Below are positions 57,701 through 64,000 of a stretch of DNA of 64,000 nucleotides, one piece after another. Below the pieces are notes generated by a model. It was not told the DNA's origin. It was given only the letters and a program-made list of their open reading frames with translations, and searched no databases. The position numbers were made by a program, and so were the translations under genes. Each line of letters opens with the position of its first letter. The stretch's first letter is position 1. Source of the DNA: Neisseria subflava. Lineage in GTDB: Bacteria; Pseudomonadota; Gammaproteobacteria; Burkholderiales; Neisseriaceae. The stretch spans positions 372,001-436,000 of the forward strand of contig NZ_CP039887.1 in assembly GCF_005221305.1 (NCBI RefSeq), written 5' to 3'.

Positions 57701-60064
57701 ATGCAATTTCCTTATTCATGGCTGAGAACCCAAGCCAATCCTGATCTTTCTGCCGATAAACTGGAACATCTTTTGACCATGGCCGGTTTGGAAGTGGAAG
57801 AAATCGATACTGCTGCCCCTGCTTTCAGTGGTGTGGTTGTTGCCGAAGTGAAATCCGTTGAGAAACATCCTGATGCAGACCGTTTGAACGTTACCCAAGT
57901 TGATGCCGGTACGGGCGAGTTGGTTCAGATTGTTTGTGGTGCGCCGAATGTCAAGCTTGGTATTAAAGTGCCGTGTTCTTTGCCGGGTGCCGTTTTGCCG
58001 GGCAATTTCAAAATTAAGCCGACTAAAATGCGTGGTGTACCATCAAACGGTATGTTGTGTTCGACCAATGAACTGGGTTTGCCTGATGATGGTGTAGACG
58101 GTCTGCATATTCTGCCTGAAGATGCGCCTGTCGGTGCCAATATCCGCGAATACTTGGATTTGGACGATACGCTGTTTACGTTGAAAATTACGCCTAACCG
58201 CGCTGATTGCTTGAGTGTTAAGGGTATTGCGCGTGAGGTTTCTGCGTTGACTCAATGTGCGTTTACGCCTGTTGAAATTCAGACGGCCTCTATCGGCAGT
58301 GAGAAAAAACAGGCTGTCCGTATTGATGCGCCGGCCGACTGCGGCCGTTTTATCAGTCGCGTTATTGAAAATGTTAATGCGAAAGCGGCTACTCCTGATT
58401 GGATGAAACAACGTTTGGAGCGTAGCGGTATCCGCAGCATTTCTGCATTGGTGGACATCGGCAACTATGTGATGCTGGAAATCGGTCAGCCTATGCATGT
58501 TTTCGATGCTGACAAGCTGTCAGGCAGTTTAATTGTCCGCCGTGCTCAAAATGGCGAGATTTTGGCGTGTCTGAACGAGAAGACGGTTACTTTGGCTGAC
58601 AATACACTGGTGGTCGCTGATGAAAAAGGTGCGTTGAGCTTGGCGGGCTTGATGGGCGGCGAGGCAAGCGCGGTTTCTGATGAGACGCAAAATATTGTGT
58701 TGGAAGCTGCTTGGTTTGCTCCGGAGATTATTGCCGGTAAATCCCGTCAATACGGTTTTGGCTCGGATTCTTCTTTCCGTTTTGAGCGTGGCGTGGATTA
58801 CTGCTTGCAAGCTGATGCTATTGAGCGTGCTACCGAATTGGTGGTACAGATTTGCGGTGGTGCAGCCGGTGAAATGGTTGAGGCACAAGGAAAATTGCCT
58901 GAGGCAAAACAGGTTGAATTGCGTTTAGGCCGTCTGAAAACGGTATTGGGCGTTGAAATCCCTGCCGATCAGGTCGAAATTATCTTGCAACACTTGGGTT
59001 TGCAGCCTGAGAAAACCGCAGAAGGCTTCCGTGTCACTTCTCCTAGCTTCCGTTTCGATATCGAGATCGAAGCTGATTTGATTGAAGAAATCGGCCGCGT
59101 TTACGGTTATGAAAATATTCCCGACGACTATACTTCAGGCCGTCTGAAAATGTTGGTTTTGCCTGAAACCAAACGCCCGCGTTTTGCGGTTTATAACGAA
59201 ATGGCGGCACGTGGTTACCGCGAAGTGGTCAGCTATGCGTTTGTGGATGAGCAATGGGAGCAAGACTTTGCTGCCAATACCAATCCTATCCGTCTGCAAA
59301 ATCCGTTGGCGGCGCAGTATGCAGTCATGCGTTCTACGCTTATCGGCGGTTTGGTGGAAGTTTTGCAAAACAATTTGAACCGTAAGCAAAACCGTGTACG
59401 CGTGTTTGAAATTGCCCGTGTGTTCAGCAAAGATTCGGCTGATCAATTTGTTCAAAACGAACGTATCGGCGGTTTGTGGTATGGCTCTGTGCTGCCTGAG
59501 CAATGGGGCGAGAAAACACGTAACGTAGATTTCTACGATATGAAAGCCGATGTTGAGAGCCTTTTGAAAAACAAGGAAGTATCCTTTGTTAAGACCGAAC
59601 ATCCGGCATTGCATCCAGGACGTGCCGCCAATATTGTTTCAGACGGCCGAGTAGTTGGTATTGTTGGCGAGTTGCATCCGAAATGGCTGCAAAAATATGA
59701 TTTGCCGCAAGCGCCGCTGGTGTTTGAAATCGATATGGATGCGGTATTGGGTCGTGAGAAAACCCGTTATCAGTCCGTATCCAAATTCCAACCTGTACGC
59801 CGAGATTTGGCATTTGTAATGCCTGAAGCTGTAACGCATGATGATTTGTTAAATGCCCTGAAAGCGGCGGCGAACAAGCTGGTTCAAGAAATCAGCGTGT
59901 TTGACGTTTACCGCGGTACGGGCGTGCCTGAAGGCATGAAGAGCGTTGCCGTCAAAATCATTTTGCAAGATATGGAAAACACGCTGACGGATGAAGTCAT
60001 CGAGCCTTTGGTTGCGAAAATGATTAAAGCGGCAGCCGAAAAAGATGCACAGCTTCGCGCTTAA
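57701..60064 (+). CDS. pheT: Phenylalanyl-tRNA synthetase beta subunit
   Basis: The 787-residue beta subunit carries the tRNA-binding (EMAP-like) domain at the N-terminus (GVVVAEVKSVEKHPDADRLNVTQV), the B3/B4 editing domain, a B5 domain and a C-terminal ferredoxin-fold anticodon-binding domain (YQSVSKFQPVRRDLAFVM). Two AG-DUS copies (58927 and 59139) lie in frame in the coding sequence and encode GRLK. The pheS-pheT gap of 103 bases contains a DUS pair. ihfA follows after 114 bases. Confidence 0.97.
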   Translation: MQFPYSWLRTQANPDLSADKLEHLLTMAGLEVEEIDTAAPAFSGVVVAEVKSVEKHPDADRLNVTQVDAGTGELVQIVCGAPNVKLGIKVPCSLPGAVLPGNFKIKPTKMRGVPSNGMLCSTNELGLPDDGVDGLHILPEDAPVGANIREYLDLDDTLFTLKITPNRADCLSVKGIAREVSALTQCAFTPVEIQTASIGSEKKQAVRIDAPADCGRFISRVIENVNAKAATPDWMKQRLERSGIRSISALVDIGNYVMLEIGQPMHVFDADKLSGSLIVRRAQNGEILACLNEKTVTLADNTLVVADEKGALSLAGLMGGEASAVSDETQNIVLEAAWFAPEIIAGKSRQYGFGSDSSFRFERGVDYCLQADAIERATELVVQICGGAAGEMVEAQGKLPEAKQVELRLGRLKTVLGVEIPADQVEIILQHLGLQPEKTAEGFRVTSPSFRFDIEIEADLIEEIGRVYGYENIPDDYTSGRLKMLVLPETKRPRFAVYNEMAARGYREVVSYAFVDEQWEQDFAANTNPIRLQNPLAAQYAVMRSTLIGGLVEVLQNNLNRKQNRVRVFEIARVFSKDSADQFVQNERIGGLWYGSVLPEQWGEKTRNVDFYDMKADVESLLKNKEVSFVKTEHPALHPGRAANIVSDGRVVGIVGELHPKWLQKYDLPQAPLVFEIDMDAVLGREKTRYQSVSKFQPVRRDLAFVMPEAVTHDDLLNALKAAANKLVQEISVFDVYRGTGVPEGMKSVAVKIILQDMENTLTDEVIEPLVAKMIKAAAEKDAQLRA

Positions 60065-60178
60065 AATAAGATAAAAGTTGTCGCCAAAAATCACCAATAA
60101 CATTTGATTTTTTGGTGAAGACTTGATTTTTAAAAGAATTTTGGTAATAATTGCACCAGTTTGAATGAAGGTAAACAC

Positions 60179-60481
60179 ATGACACTAACTAAAGCAGAAT
60201 TGGCTGATATTTTGGTCGACAAAGTCAGCAACGTCACCAAGAATGATGCCAAAGAAATCGTCGAGCTCTTTTTTGAAGAAATCCGCAGCACTTTGGCGCG
60301 TGGTGAAGAAATTAAAATTTCCGGTTTCGGTAATTTCCAATTGCGCGACAAACCTCAACGCCCTGGCCGTAACCCTAAAACAGGCGAAGAAGTGCCGATT
60401 ACCGCACGCCGTGTGGTAACTTTCCATGCCAGCCAAAAACTCAAAGGCATGGTGGAGCATTACTATGACAAACAACAATAA
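60179..60481 (+). CDS. ihfA: Integration host factor alpha subunit
   Basis: IHF-alpha/beta bends DNA at specific sites and shapes many promoters. The 100-residue protein starts MTLTKAELADILVD. It has the DNA-inserting beta-arm in KPQRPGRNPKTGEEVPITARRVV with the intercalating proline. AAGG lies 7 bases before the ATG at 60179. It follows pheT, as in E. coli, and overlaps the next gene by 17 bases, so they are translationally coupled. Confidence 0.97.
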   Translation: MTLTKAELADILVDKVSNVTKNDAKEIVELFFEEIRSTLARGEEIKISGFGNFQLRDKPQRPGRNPKTGEEVPITARRVVTFHASQKLKGMVEHYYDKQQ

Positions 60482-60812
60482 TCCGGTTATTCCTGCCAAG
60501 CGTTATTTTACGTTGGATGAGATGTGCCAATTGGTGCAAATCAGCCCGGCTCAGTTTGCCCAATGGCAACATGAAAATAATGTTGTGATTGGATACGGTG
60601 GCGATCGATATACGCGCTCAGATGTAGTTAAGTTGTTGAAACTGAAAGATACGTTTGAACCATATATCGATACGTTCAGCCGTGGTGCTTTGGATGCAAA
60701 CGGCAATCCTGCCGCCAATGCAGAAGAAGTGCGTCATGGTCTGATGCAGATTTTGTCTGATTTGGAGCATCATCTGGGTTCTGAACAACAAAATCACCAT
60801 GTCGAGCTGTAA
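60465..60812 (+). CDS. MerR-like small DNA-binding protein after ihfA
   Basis: A 115-residue protein with an N-terminal MerR-like winged helix (PAKRYFTLDEMCQLVQISPAQFAQWQ... YTRSDVVKLLKLK). The usual effector domain is missing, and only a short helical tail follows. A short MerR-type gene after ihfA is common in Proteobacteria. The start at 60465 has GGAG 7 bases upstream inside ihfA. Its target genes are unknown. Confidence 0.85.
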   Translation: MTNNNNPVIPAKRYFTLDEMCQLVQISPAQFAQWQHENNVVIGYGGDRYTRSDVVKLLKLKDTFEPYIDTFSRGALDANGNPAANAEEVRHGLMQILSDLEHHLGSEQQNHHVEL

Positions 60813-61138
60813 TCGATAGGGAAATTCTAATCAAAAGTGCGAAGGCATACAAAGATTTGCATAATTGATTCTAATAAAGGCTGTTTGAATGATTTTCAGA
60901 CGGCCTTTATTGTTTTATATTGCTTTCAAAATATCAGAATCTTGATTGCAAATGATTCTATGAAATAGCCGTAAATGTTATACTTAGCCTCTTGTTTGCC
61001 GATTGGGAAGAAACAGTCATTAGATAATGCGGATAGATGCCGCCTTTTCATGGCAGACTGAGGTTTTTAAAACAAATGTAACGGCAGAATAAACAGGCTG
61101 CCGGACAACATTCAAATCGATGAAATGGATAGCAGAAA
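60813..61138. other. Intergenic region before trpA
   Basis: These 326 bases hold a degenerate DUS hairpin (GGCTGTTTGAA...TTCAGACGGCC, 60878-60906), which probably ends the ihfA operon. A possible -10 TATACT is at 60979-60984, giving a long trpA leader of ~150 bases. I see no Trp-rich leader peptide. Confidence 0.55.
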
Positions 61139-61924
61139 ATGAGCAGAATCCAACAAACTTTCTCAGCGCTCAATGGCGCAAAAGCACTGATTCCTTATAT
61201 TACGGTGGGTGATCCCAGCCTTGAGACAACCTTGGCATTGATGCATAGCCTGGTGGCTAATGGTGCTGATATTTTGGAACTGGGTGTGCCGTTTTCTGAC
61301 CCGATGGCGGATGGCCCGACTATTCAACGTGCGGCTGAAAGGGCGTTGGCAAATCATGTTTCTTTGCGCGACGTATTGGAAACAGTACGCTTGTTCCGCC
61401 AAACCAATGATAAAACGCCGGTTGTCTTGATGGGCTATTTGAACCCAGTACATAAAATGGGTTATCAGGCGTTTGCGCAAGCGGCTGCCGAAGCAGGCGT
61501 AGATGGCGTGTTGACCGTGGATTCTCCGGTAGAAACCATTGCGCCTTTACATGAGTCGTTGAAAGCACAAGGTATTGATTGTATTTTCCTTATTGCGCCA
61601 ACGACAACTGAGGAGCGTATTCAAATTATTGCCAAAGTGGCCGGCGGTTTTGTGTATTATGTATCGCTCAAAGGCGTGACTGGTGCGGCAAGTTTGGACA
61701 CTGAAGAAGTTTCGCGTAAAATAGAGCTTTTGCGCAAATACATCGATATTCCGATTGGTGTCGGCTTCGGCATCAATAATGCGGAGAGTGCGCGTAAGAT
61801 TGGTGCGGTGGCGGATGCCGTTATTGTCGGCAGCCGTATCGTCAAAGAGATTGAAAGCCATGCAGGTAGCGAGGCTGAAGCAGTAGGCGCGTTGGTTAAA
61901 GAGTTGAAAGACGCGATTCGCTAA
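61139..61924 (+). CDS. trpA: Tryptophan synthase alpha chain
   Basis: It cleaves indole-3-glycerol phosphate to indole and passes it to TrpB. The 261-residue TIM barrel has the catalytic glutamate and aspartate in LELGVPFSDPMADGPTIQ and the phosphate loop GFGINNAE near the end. trpB is not adjacent in this window; in Neisseria the trp genes are dispersed. accD follows after 75 bases with a DUS pair between, so cotranscription is uncertain. Confidence 0.97.
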   Translation: MSRIQQTFSALNGAKALIPYITVGDPSLETTLALMHSLVANGADILELGVPFSDPMADGPTIQRAAERALANHVSLRDVLETVRLFRQTNDKTPVVLMGYLNPVHKMGYQAFAQAAAEAGVDGVLTVDSPVETIAPLHESLKAQGIDCIFLIAPTTTEERIQIIAKVAGGFVYYVSLKGVTGAASLDTEEVSRKIELLRKYIDIPIGVGFGINNAESARKIGAVADAVIVGSRIVKEIESHAGSEAEAVGALVKELKDAIR

Positions 61925-61999
61925 ATTTTTCCATTCTATTGTTTCAGACGGCCTTACGTTCAACTGGCCGTCTGAATTCTGAATCCTAAGGAGTCATTC

Positions 62000-62866
62000 A
62001 TGAGCTGGCTAGATAAAATTCTTCCTCCGAAAATTAAAAACCGAAGCAGTTCGTCCAGCGTCCCTGAAGGCCTGTGGCACAAATGTCCGTCTTGTTCGGC
62101 AACGGTTTACTCAACCGAGTTGAAACAAAACAGCGAAGTCTGTCCGAAATGTAACCATCACAATCCGCTTTCTGCGCGCGAACGTTTGGACCTGCTTTTG
62201 GATGAAGAAGGCCGTGAAGAGATTGCAGCCAATATTAAACCGACAGACCCGCTGAAATTTAAAGACAGCAAGAAATATACGGATCGCCTCACTGCTGCGC
62301 GTAAAGCAACCGGCGAGGACGATGCTTTGGTCGTTATGAAAGGCACCATGAACGGCCTGCCTGTCGTGGTGGCTGCTTTTGAATTCCGCTTTATCGGCGG
62401 CTCCATGGGTTCGGTAGTGGGTGAACGTTTCGTGCAGGGTGTACGCCGTGCTGTTGCAGATAATTGTTCGTTTATTTGCGTGGCGGCTTCCGGTGGTGCG
62501 CGTATGCAGGAGGGTTTGAACTCTTTGATGCAGATGACGAAAACTAGCGCGGCTTTGCATTTGCTGACTGAAAAACGTCTGCCGTTTATTTCTGTATTGA
62601 CCGACCCGACCATGGGCGGCGTATCTGCCAGCTTTGCTTTCTTGGGCGATGTGGTTTTGGCAGAACCGAATGCTCTGATTGGTTTTGCAGGTCCGCGCGT
62701 TATCGAGCAGACTGTACGCGAAACCTTGCCGGAAGGTTTCCAACGTGCAGAATTCTTGTTGGAGAAGGGCGCAATCGACCAAATCGTCGATCGTCGTTCC
62801 ATGAAAAAACGTATCAGTGATTTGATTACTTTGTTGCGTCATGAAAGTAAAGTAACTGCTGCTTGA
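62000..62866 (+). CDS. accD: Acetyl-CoA carboxylase carboxyltransferase beta subunit
   Basis: AccD with AccA transfers the carboxyl group from biotin to acetyl-CoA in fatty acid synthesis. The 288 residues have the N-terminal zinc ribbon (CPSCSATVYSTEL... CPKCNHH). The crotonase-fold core includes ASGGARMQEGLNSLMQM and TDPTMGGVSASFAFLGD. AAGGAG precedes the ATG. It is closed by a DUS terminator shared with the convergent yqeY gene. Confidence 0.97.
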   Translation: MSWLDKILPPKIKNRSSSSSVPEGLWHKCPSCSATVYSTELKQNSEVCPKCNHHNPLSARERLDLLLDEEGREEIAANIKPTDPLKFKDSKKYTDRLTAARKATGEDDALVVMKGTMNGLPVVVAAFEFRFIGGSMGSVVGERFVQGVRRAVADNCSFICVAASGGARMQEGLNSLMQMTKTSAALHLLTEKRLPFISVLTDPTMGGVSASFAFLGDVVLAEPNALIGFAGPRVIEQTVRETLPEGFQRAEFLLEKGAIDQIVDRRSMKKRISDLITLLRHESKVTAA

Positions 62867-62879
62867 TTAGCACAATAAG

Positions 62880-62915
62880 AAAGGCCGTCTGAAAGTAATA
62901 TTTCAGACGGCCTTT
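62880..62915. terminator. Bidirectional DUS terminator
   Basis: Fifteen-base DUS arms (62880-62894 and 62901-62915) between converging accD and yqeY-like gene. Confidence 0.9.
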
Positions 62916-62929
62916 TTGATTATTGATGA

Positions 62930-63376
62930 TTAAGCAGTCAATGCGGCTTTCAAAATCTTGTTGACTTCGCCCATGTCGGCTTTGCCGGCCAGACGGGTTT
63001 TCAGTACGCCCATAACTTTGCCCATATCGGCCATGCCTGATGCACCGGTTTCTGTAATGACTGCTTCAACGACAGTCTTGATTTCTTCTGCGGACATCAT
63101 TTGCGGCAGGTAGCGGTTGAGGATTTCGATTTCCGCGTTTTCTTTATCAGCCAAATCTTGACGGCCGGCTTCGGTATAGATTTTGGCGCTGTCTTTGCGC
63201 TGTTTCACCATTTTGGTCAGGATAGAGATGACTTTTGCGTCATCGGCTTCAGTGCGCTCATCTACTTCAAATTGTTTGATGGCGGCATTAATCAGGCGGA
63301 TGGTGCTTAAAGACACTTGGTCTTTGGCACGCATGGCGGTTTTCATGTCTTCGGTTAATTGTGTTTTTAGGCTCAT
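62930..63376 (-). CDS. GatB/YqeY domain protein
   Basis: A 148-residue cytoplasmic protein of the YqeY family, related to the tRNA-binding tail of GatB. The family layout is clear: KTQLTEDMKTAMRAKDQVSLSTIRLI at the start and MGKVMGVLKTRLAGKADMGEVNKIL at the end. The role of stand-alone YqeY is not settled; association with tRNA metabolism is assumed. It lies after rpsU on the same strand, an arrangement common in bacteria (rpsU-yqeY-dnaG). Confidence 0.92.
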   Translation of the reverse strand: MSLKTQLTEDMKTAMRAKDQVSLSTIRLINAAIKQFEVDERTEADDAKVISILTKMVKQRKDSAKIYTEAGRQDLADKENAEIEILNRYLPQMMSAEEIKTVVEAVITETGASGMADMGKVMGVLKTRLAGKADMGEVNKILKAALTA

Positions 63377-63409
63377 AATGTTCTCACTTTATATAAAAAG
63401 ATGCCGTCT

Positions 63410-63449
63410 GAAAAACAAAACACACCGCAAAGCTGCCCTTGCGGTGTGT
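63410..63449 (-). terminator. Intrinsic terminator of rpsU
   Basis: On the minus strand an 11-bp stem (63439-63449 with 63420-63430) with an 8-base loop is followed by TTTTGTTTTT. It separates rpsU from yqeY. Confidence 0.9.
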
Positions 63450-63474
63450 CGTTTATCACAGGGCAGGCCTGTAA

Positions 63475-63687
63475 TTAGTACATTTTAGGAGGCAGTTGTT
63501 GGCTGCGCAGACGTTTTTGCAGACGTTTGGCTGCAGCAGCTTTTTTGCGTTTGCGTTCGGTAGTTGGTTTTTCGTACGCTTCACGGGCGCGCAGTTCGGT
63601 CAACAGACCGGTTTTTTCTACGGCACGTTTGAAACGACGCATGGCAACTTCAAATGGTTCATTCTCTTTAACACGAATAGCAGGCAT
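63475..63687 (-). CDS. rpsU: 30S ribosomal protein S21 (bS21)
   Basis: A 70-residue basic protein next to the anti-Shine-Dalgarno region of 16S rRNA, needed for initiation on many mRNAs. It starts MPAIRVKENEPFEVAMRRFKRAVEK, and the tail KRKKAAAAKRLQKRLRSQQ is typical. AAAGGA lies before the start. The transcript has a ~180-base leader with an unusually strong Shine-Dalgarno sequence and a short ORF, which may regulate it. Confidence 0.97.
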   Translation of the reverse strand: MPAIRVKENEPFEVAMRRFKRAVEKTGLLTELRAREAYEKPTTERKRKKAAAAKRLQKRLRSQQLPPKMY

Positions 63688-63722
63688 TTTATTTCCTTTA
63701 AATTTTGTTCAATCAAACCGTT

Positions 63723-63815
63723 TTAAGAAATAGAGGACGGTTTGTCATAATGGGATAGTTGTTGTATCGCGGGTTTGCCTAGGGCAGGGCGGGATACGCG
63801 CCGTGATGTAAACAT
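63723..63815 (-). CDS. Possible 30-codon ORF in the rpsU leader with ten-base Shine-Dalgarno complement
   Basis: On the minus strand AGGAGGTGAT (63814-63823) is a perfect ten-base complement of the 16S 3' end. It overlaps an ATG at 63813-63815 and opens a 30-codon frame ending at 63723, just before rpsU. The start sits in a small GTGATG-TTTA-CATCAC hairpin. The peptide (MFTSRRVSRPALGKP...) shows no known motif. ATG is only 2 bases from GGAGG, too close for normal initiation, so a regulatory rather than coding role is plausible. Confidence 0.4.
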   Translation of the reverse strand: MFTSRRVSRPALGKPAIQQLSHYDKPSSIS

Positions 63816-63877
63816 CACCTCCTAACAAGTCGGCTTTTGCCGTGCAAGTGACCTTTTCGGTCAGAAACAATCGGGAG

Positions 63878-63906
63878 ATTATCTTATAAACCCGATAGTC
63901 TGTCAA
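63878..63906 (-). promoter_or_regulatory. Strong sigma70 promoter of rpsU
   Basis: On the minus strand TTGACA (63901-63906), a 17-base spacer and GATAAT (63878-63883). A 6-bp inverted repeat ATCGGG/CCCGAT spans the -10. Transcription would start near 63871. Confidence 0.85.
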
Positions 63907-63912
63907 GATTGC

Positions 63913-63956
63913 AGGCCGTCTGAACGTTTGATTCTGTCTCACTTTTCAGACGGCCT
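63913..63956 (-). terminator. DUS hairpin terminator of the gene at the right edge
   Basis: DUS arms at 63913-63924 and 63945-63956 lie just 3' of the partial minus-strand gene. Confidence 0.7.
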
Positions 63957-63964
63957 ATTTGGTT

Positions 63965-64000
63965 TTAATAACGACCGGGAACCGTACCCATACGTTGTTT
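63965..64000 (-). CDS. C-terminus of an unidentified protein, cut by window edge
   Basis: Only the last 11 codons and stop are inside the window (…KQRMGTVPGRY, stop at 63965-63967). The DUS terminator that follows supports a real gene end. The protein cannot be identified from so little. Confidence 0.5.
   Translation of the reverse strand, partial: KQRMGTVPGRY

Noticed and set aside
63745..63942. 65-residue minus-strand frame in the rpsU leader
   Set aside because: It starts upstream of the rpsU promoter, crosses the strong SD and shows no protein-like composition.
1..64000. Regularly recurring AGGCCGTCTGAA units as a CRISPR-like or IS-related repeat
   Set aside because: They are DNA uptake sequences: dispersed, mostly intergenic, in inverted pairs as terminators, without spacers of fixed length. 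No CRISPR array, IS terminal repeats or Correia elements were recognised.

Overview
The window is a chromosomal segment of a commensal Neisseria. The 12-base AG variant of the neisserial DNA uptake sequence (AGGCCGTCTGAA, 'AG-DUS') recurs throughout, very often as inverted pairs that form terminators after genes. The pathogenic species mainly use ATGCCGTCTGAA, so a member of the N. subflava/flavescens-type commensals is more likely; this assignment is inferred from DUS dialect and gene content only. No rRNA, insertion sequence, CRISPR array or prophage is seen.

Layout. 1-16.7 kb is core: gdhA (cut by the left edge), thyA, smc, a membrane-anchored cold-shock-domain protein, a GT4 glycosyltransferase, pmbA/darP (divergent), recJ, a DMT permease, a divergent aldehyde/alcohol dehydrogenase pair, and an RluA-family pseudouridine synthase. 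16.9-21.4 kb is the one clearly accessory region. It holds an outer-membrane beta-barrel, a secreted precursor with a Sec signal followed by a double-glycine-type leader, five small unknown genes (four of them very A+T-rich), and a periplasmic C39 cysteine peptidase. From 21.5 kb to the end the window is again core: hisS-yfgM-der, hfq, folK-dNK-peroxiredoxin-xerD, bfd, scpB, recN, gshB, dgkA, a PCuAC copper chaperone, mnmA, fadD, pyrG, alpha-carbonic anhydrase, a trimeric-type porin, pyrC, a Na+:alanine symporter, a YebC regulator, dsbB, a c-type cytochrome, hemH, tgt, tRNA-Val(GAC), then thrS-infC-rpmI-rplT-pheS-pheT-ihfA-merR-like, trpA, accD, yqeY and rpsU.

The most interesting part is the 16.9-21.4 kb island. 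The parts fit a two-stage export route: Sec export of the precursor, cleavage at a Gly-Ala site by a free-standing periplasmic C39 peptidase with an intact Cys-His-Asp triad, and passage out through the barrel protein. The precursor changes base composition partway along. A+T-rich small genes follow it, and a copy of the barrel gene's 3' end reappears 1.6 kb downstream, as in toxin/immunity cassette loci. At its left side and before the peptidase gene the island carries a different DUS dialect (AGGTCGTCTGAA), which suggests transfer from an N. mucosa/sicca-like relative.

Regulatory sequence also stands out. The divergent ald/adh promoters share a dyad over their -10 boxes. rpsU has a long leader with a 10-base perfect anti-Shine-Dalgarno complement and a 30-codon ORF. 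The rpmI-rplT leader can form a pseudoknot just downstream of a consensus -10. infC uses an AUC start. In several genes the AG-DUS itself supplies the Shine-Dalgarno sequence.
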